The notes under the pieces are model-generated. The model was not told where the DNA came from and did not search any database. It saw only the letters and a program-made list of their open reading frames with translations. The position numbers and the translations under genes are program-made. A stretch of DNA of 25,123 nucleotides, taken from the NCBI GenBank assembly GCA_002068375.1, contig MVZL01000004.1, positions 1 through 25,123 of the forward strand. The letters run 5' to 3'. This stretch comes from Tenericutes bacterium ADurb.BinA155. Its GTDB lineage: Bacteria > Bacillota_I > Bacilli_A > RFN20 > CAG-826. Shown here piece by piece: positions 23,443-25,123 of this stretch; within the stretch, counting starts at the first letter, position 1, and each line of letters starts with the position of its first letter.

Positions 23443-24709
23443 GGATTCCTATTTCGTTCAAGAAGAACTTCGCCCTTGTAAGCAAAAGAGCATCGATTTC
23501 GTATTGGATTCGGCCCAAAAGGGCCAATCGATGATCGGCTTTGGCGGAGCCGTCACTGATGCCGCGATCTCGGTCTATGAGACGATGGATGCAGCAACGA
23601 AAAAGCGCTTCTTCAATTTGGTCTACGGGGAGCAAGGCTTAGCCTATAACCTCGCCCGCCTCACGATCGGAAGTTGCGACTTCTCGGCCTCCATTTATGA
23701 TTACGCGAGTAAGCCGGATCTCTCCGACTTCTCCTTAAAGCACGATCAACCGATCATTGATTTGGTAAAGGAAGCCCAAACGGAGCGGCCTTTCCACGTG
23801 ATGGCTTCTTGCTGGAGTCCCTTAGCCCAGTATAAAGATAATGGCGATAAGTCCCATGGCGGTCACTTGAAAGACGATTGCTATGCCGCCCACGCGGATT
23901 ACTTGGCCCACTACGTTCATGCGATGGAAAAAGCAGGGATCCCCATTGAAGCGATGACGATCCAGAATGAGCCGGAAGCGGTTCAGACTTGGGAATCGTG
24001 CCTTTTTAATGAAGAACAGGAAGCCCGGTTAGCGAAGCTTCTTCACGCGAGAGTTCCTGAAGTCGCCTTATTCGCCTGGGACCATAACCGCGATGTCTTG
24101 GTCCGAAGAATCACGAACACTTTTAAGGATCCCGAAGCGGAACGGGCCTATTCGGGCATCGCCTACCACTGGTATGACGCCGGCTGTAGCGAGGAGATTA
24201 GAAAGGTCCACGCCCTCTACCCCGATAAGAAGATCCTTTTCAGCGAAGGATGCGTTGAGCTTCTTAACCTCAACCACGATCATCCCGAACAGGCGATCGG
24301 CAATTTCGATGCCGCGATCCGTTACGCCGAGAATTATCTCAAAGACATCAAAGCGGGTTCCCAAGGGTTCATCGATTGGAATATCCTTCTCGACTTAAAA
24401 GGCGGTCCGAATCATGTCGGAAACTATTGCGAAGCCCCCCTAATGTACGGAAACTTGGGTTTACGAATCAACCCCTCCTACTACGCGATAAAGCACTTTT
24501 CACAATTTGTTAAAGAAGGTGCATGTTTCCTAGATTTCCCAGAAGTTTCCCAAATCCTTGGAGCCGGCTTTGCTAATCCGGATGGTTCTTTCGTCCTCGT
24601 TTTCCTTAACAAAGACATAGAGAAACCCATTTCTTTCTCAATTGAAAGTCAAACTTATTCGTGCTACATTAAGGGCAATTCGATCACGTCAATCGTGTTT
24701 AGGAAATAG
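23414..24709 (+). CDS. GH30-family glycoside hydrolase, cytoplasmic (beta-glucosidase/beta-1,6-glucosidase candidate)
   Basis: A 431-residue retaining glycosidase. The N-terminal FGGAVTDAA (about 43-51) is the family start. The acid/base Glu186 lies in TIQNEPEAVQTWESC and the nucleophile Glu278 in KILFSEGCVE, with AYHWYD between them. The C-terminal part (about 350-431) is the side beta-domain of GH30. There is no signal peptide, so it acts in the cytoplasm on imported sugars. GH30 members cleave beta-1,6-glucan, glucosylceramide or xylan; next to a GH81 enzyme a beta-glucan fragment is the likely substrate. The Met at 23414 is chosen because the family start follows; a longer frame to 23225 would lie inside the upstream gene. 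It overlaps that gene by 29 bases, so translation is probably coupled. Confidence 0.92.
   Translation: MKAIQITSTKDSYFVQEELRPCKQKSIDFVLDSAQKGQSMIGFGGAVTDAAISVYETMDAATKKRFFNLVYGEQGLAYNLARLTIGSCDFSASIYDYASKPDLSDFSLKHDQPIIDLVKEAQTERPFHVMASCWSPLAQYKDNGDKSHGGHLKDDCYAAHADYLAHYVHAMEKAGIPIEAMTIQNEPEAVQTWESCLFNEEQEARLAKLLHARVPEVALFAWDHNRDVLVRRITNTFKDPEAERAYSGIAYHWYDAGCSEEIRKVHALYPDKKILFSEGCVELLNLNHDHPEQAIGNFDAAIRYAENYLKDIKAGSQGFIDWNILLDLKGGPNHVGNYCEAPLMYGNLGLRINPSYYAIKHFSQFVKEGACFLDFPEVSQILGAGFANPDGSFVLVFLNKDIEKPISFSIESQTYSCYIKGNSITSIVFRK
24642..24670 (+). promoter_or_regulatory. Internal promoter candidate for lacI
   Basis: TTGAAA (24642-24647) and TACATT (24665-24670) with a 17-base spacer, inside the AT-rich 3' end of the GH30 gene. 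The start would lie near 24677, upstream of a motif copy. Confidence 0.3.
24698..24706. promoter_or_regulatory. Operator-like motif copy 7, before lacI
   Basis: TTTAGGAAA at the very end of the GH30 gene, 15 bases before the lacI ATG. It encodes the last residues FRK, so chance is possible, but its position suits autoregulation. Confidence 0.35.
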
Positions 24710-24720
24710 AGGGCCTTTTT

Positions 24721-25123
24721 ATGAGTAATGTGACCATTTATGACATTGCAAAGAAATGTAATGTTTCCCCGTCGACCGTCTCCAAAGTCTTGAACAATTA
24801 CCAGGCGATTCCCCAAGAGACAAAGGACAAAATTTTAAAGTGCATCAAGGCGATGAATTACATCCCGAACGTCGGGGCGAAATCCTTATCGAAACGGACC
24901 TCGCGGAACGTTGGGGTTTTGGCCTATTTCGGAATGGATATTTCGCCATTCCATTATCCCCTATTCACTTCGATCCTCGATGCCTTCCAAAGCGAAGTGA
25001 ACGCGAACAACTACGATCTGCTTTTCATCTCGCATAACGTCGATGGCCGCAACGGCAGCTTCTATCAAAACTGCATCTCCCGCAACGTCGCCGGCGTCAT
25101 CCTCTTCGGGGATTATAGCAACC
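24721..25123 (+). CDS. LacI-family transcriptional regulator (C-terminus cut by window edge)
   Basis: The first 134 residues are present. The N-terminal helix-turn-helix TIYDIAKKCNVSPSTVSKVLNN (5-26, shown in two parts: TIYDIAKKCN and VSPSTVSKVLNN) and the hinge helix GAKSLSKRTS are classic LacI. A periplasmic-binding-like sugar domain begins with NVGVLAYFG and continues with YDLLFISHNVDG and GVILFGD. GAGGG lies seven bases before the ATG at 24721. It follows the GH30 gene by 11 bases and is likely the local regulator of the glucan genes, binding the TTTAGGAAA-nCGn motif seen in their promoters; that link is inference. It is cut, so its ligand domain cannot be judged. Confidence 0.95.
   Translation, partial: MSNVTIYDIAKKCNVSPSTVSKVLNNYQAIPQETKDKILKCIKAMNYIPNVGAKSLSKRTSRNVGVLAYFGMDISPFHYPLFTSILDAFQSEVNANNYDLLFISHNVDGRNGSFYQNCISRNVAGVILFGDYSN

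Noticed and set aside
1..25123. tRNA, rRNA, transposon, phage or CRISPR elements
   Set aside because: I looked in all intergenic regions and found no cloverleaf, conserved rRNA segment, transposase frame, integrase or regular direct repeats.

Overview
The window looks like a chromosomal segment of a moderately GC-rich member of the Bacillota/Bacilli, possibly one of the anaerobic gut or rumen lineages near the Mollicutes. The signs are strong Shine-Dalgarno sequences, a perfect CIRCE element, a perfect cre-type box, a ClpB without its N-terminal domain (as in mycoplasmas), and lipoprotein and surface proteins of Gram-positive type. Trp is TGG and several genes stop at TGA, so the code is the standard bacterial one, not the mycoplasma code. 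The exact lineage is inference.

Region 1 (1-7979) is housekeeping and small metabolic genes. It holds a nicotinamidase-like cysteine hydrolase cut by the left edge, and clpB behind a CIRCE-controlled promoter. An unknown membrane protein is divergent from a GNAT acetyltransferase. A three-gene operon (PII-like protein, S51 peptidase, nitrilase-superfamily hydrolase) with overlapping start and stop codons is divergent from a CPA2 cation/proton antiporter. An iron-sulfur-type flavodoxin reductase follows.

Region 2 (8109-15967) begins with a sugar O-acetyltransferase and then carries two ABC-2 exporters. The first is one ATPase plus two ABC2_membrane_6-type permeases. The second is two paralogous ATPases plus one 611-residue permease with a large, repeat-containing extracytoplasmic insert. 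A TetR regulator gene lies between them, divergent from the second exporter.

Region 3 (15968-25123) is the most distinctive part, a probable beta-glucan locus. It has a GH81 endo-beta-1,3-glucanase lipoprotein, a membrane-anchored surface protein with beta-helix-like and Big_2-like domains, three poorly known membrane proteins in a tight operon with a cytoplasmic GH30 glycosidase, and a LacI-family regulator cut by the right edge. A repeated operator-like motif (core TTTAGGAAA, often extended with an nCGn centre and TTT) sits in the control regions of the GH81 and surface-protein genes, and a copy lies just before lacI. The simplest model is outside cleavage of beta-1,3-glucan by the lipoprotein, capture at the surface, import by a transporter not seen here, and final hydrolysis by the GH30 enzyme, all repressed by the LacI protein until substrate arrives.

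I saw no tRNA, rRNA, CRISPR array, transposase or phage gene. No stretch over 300 bases lacks a gene; the longest intergenic regions (12053-12261, 15925-16125, 19192-19423) are filled with promoters, operators and terminators, described below.
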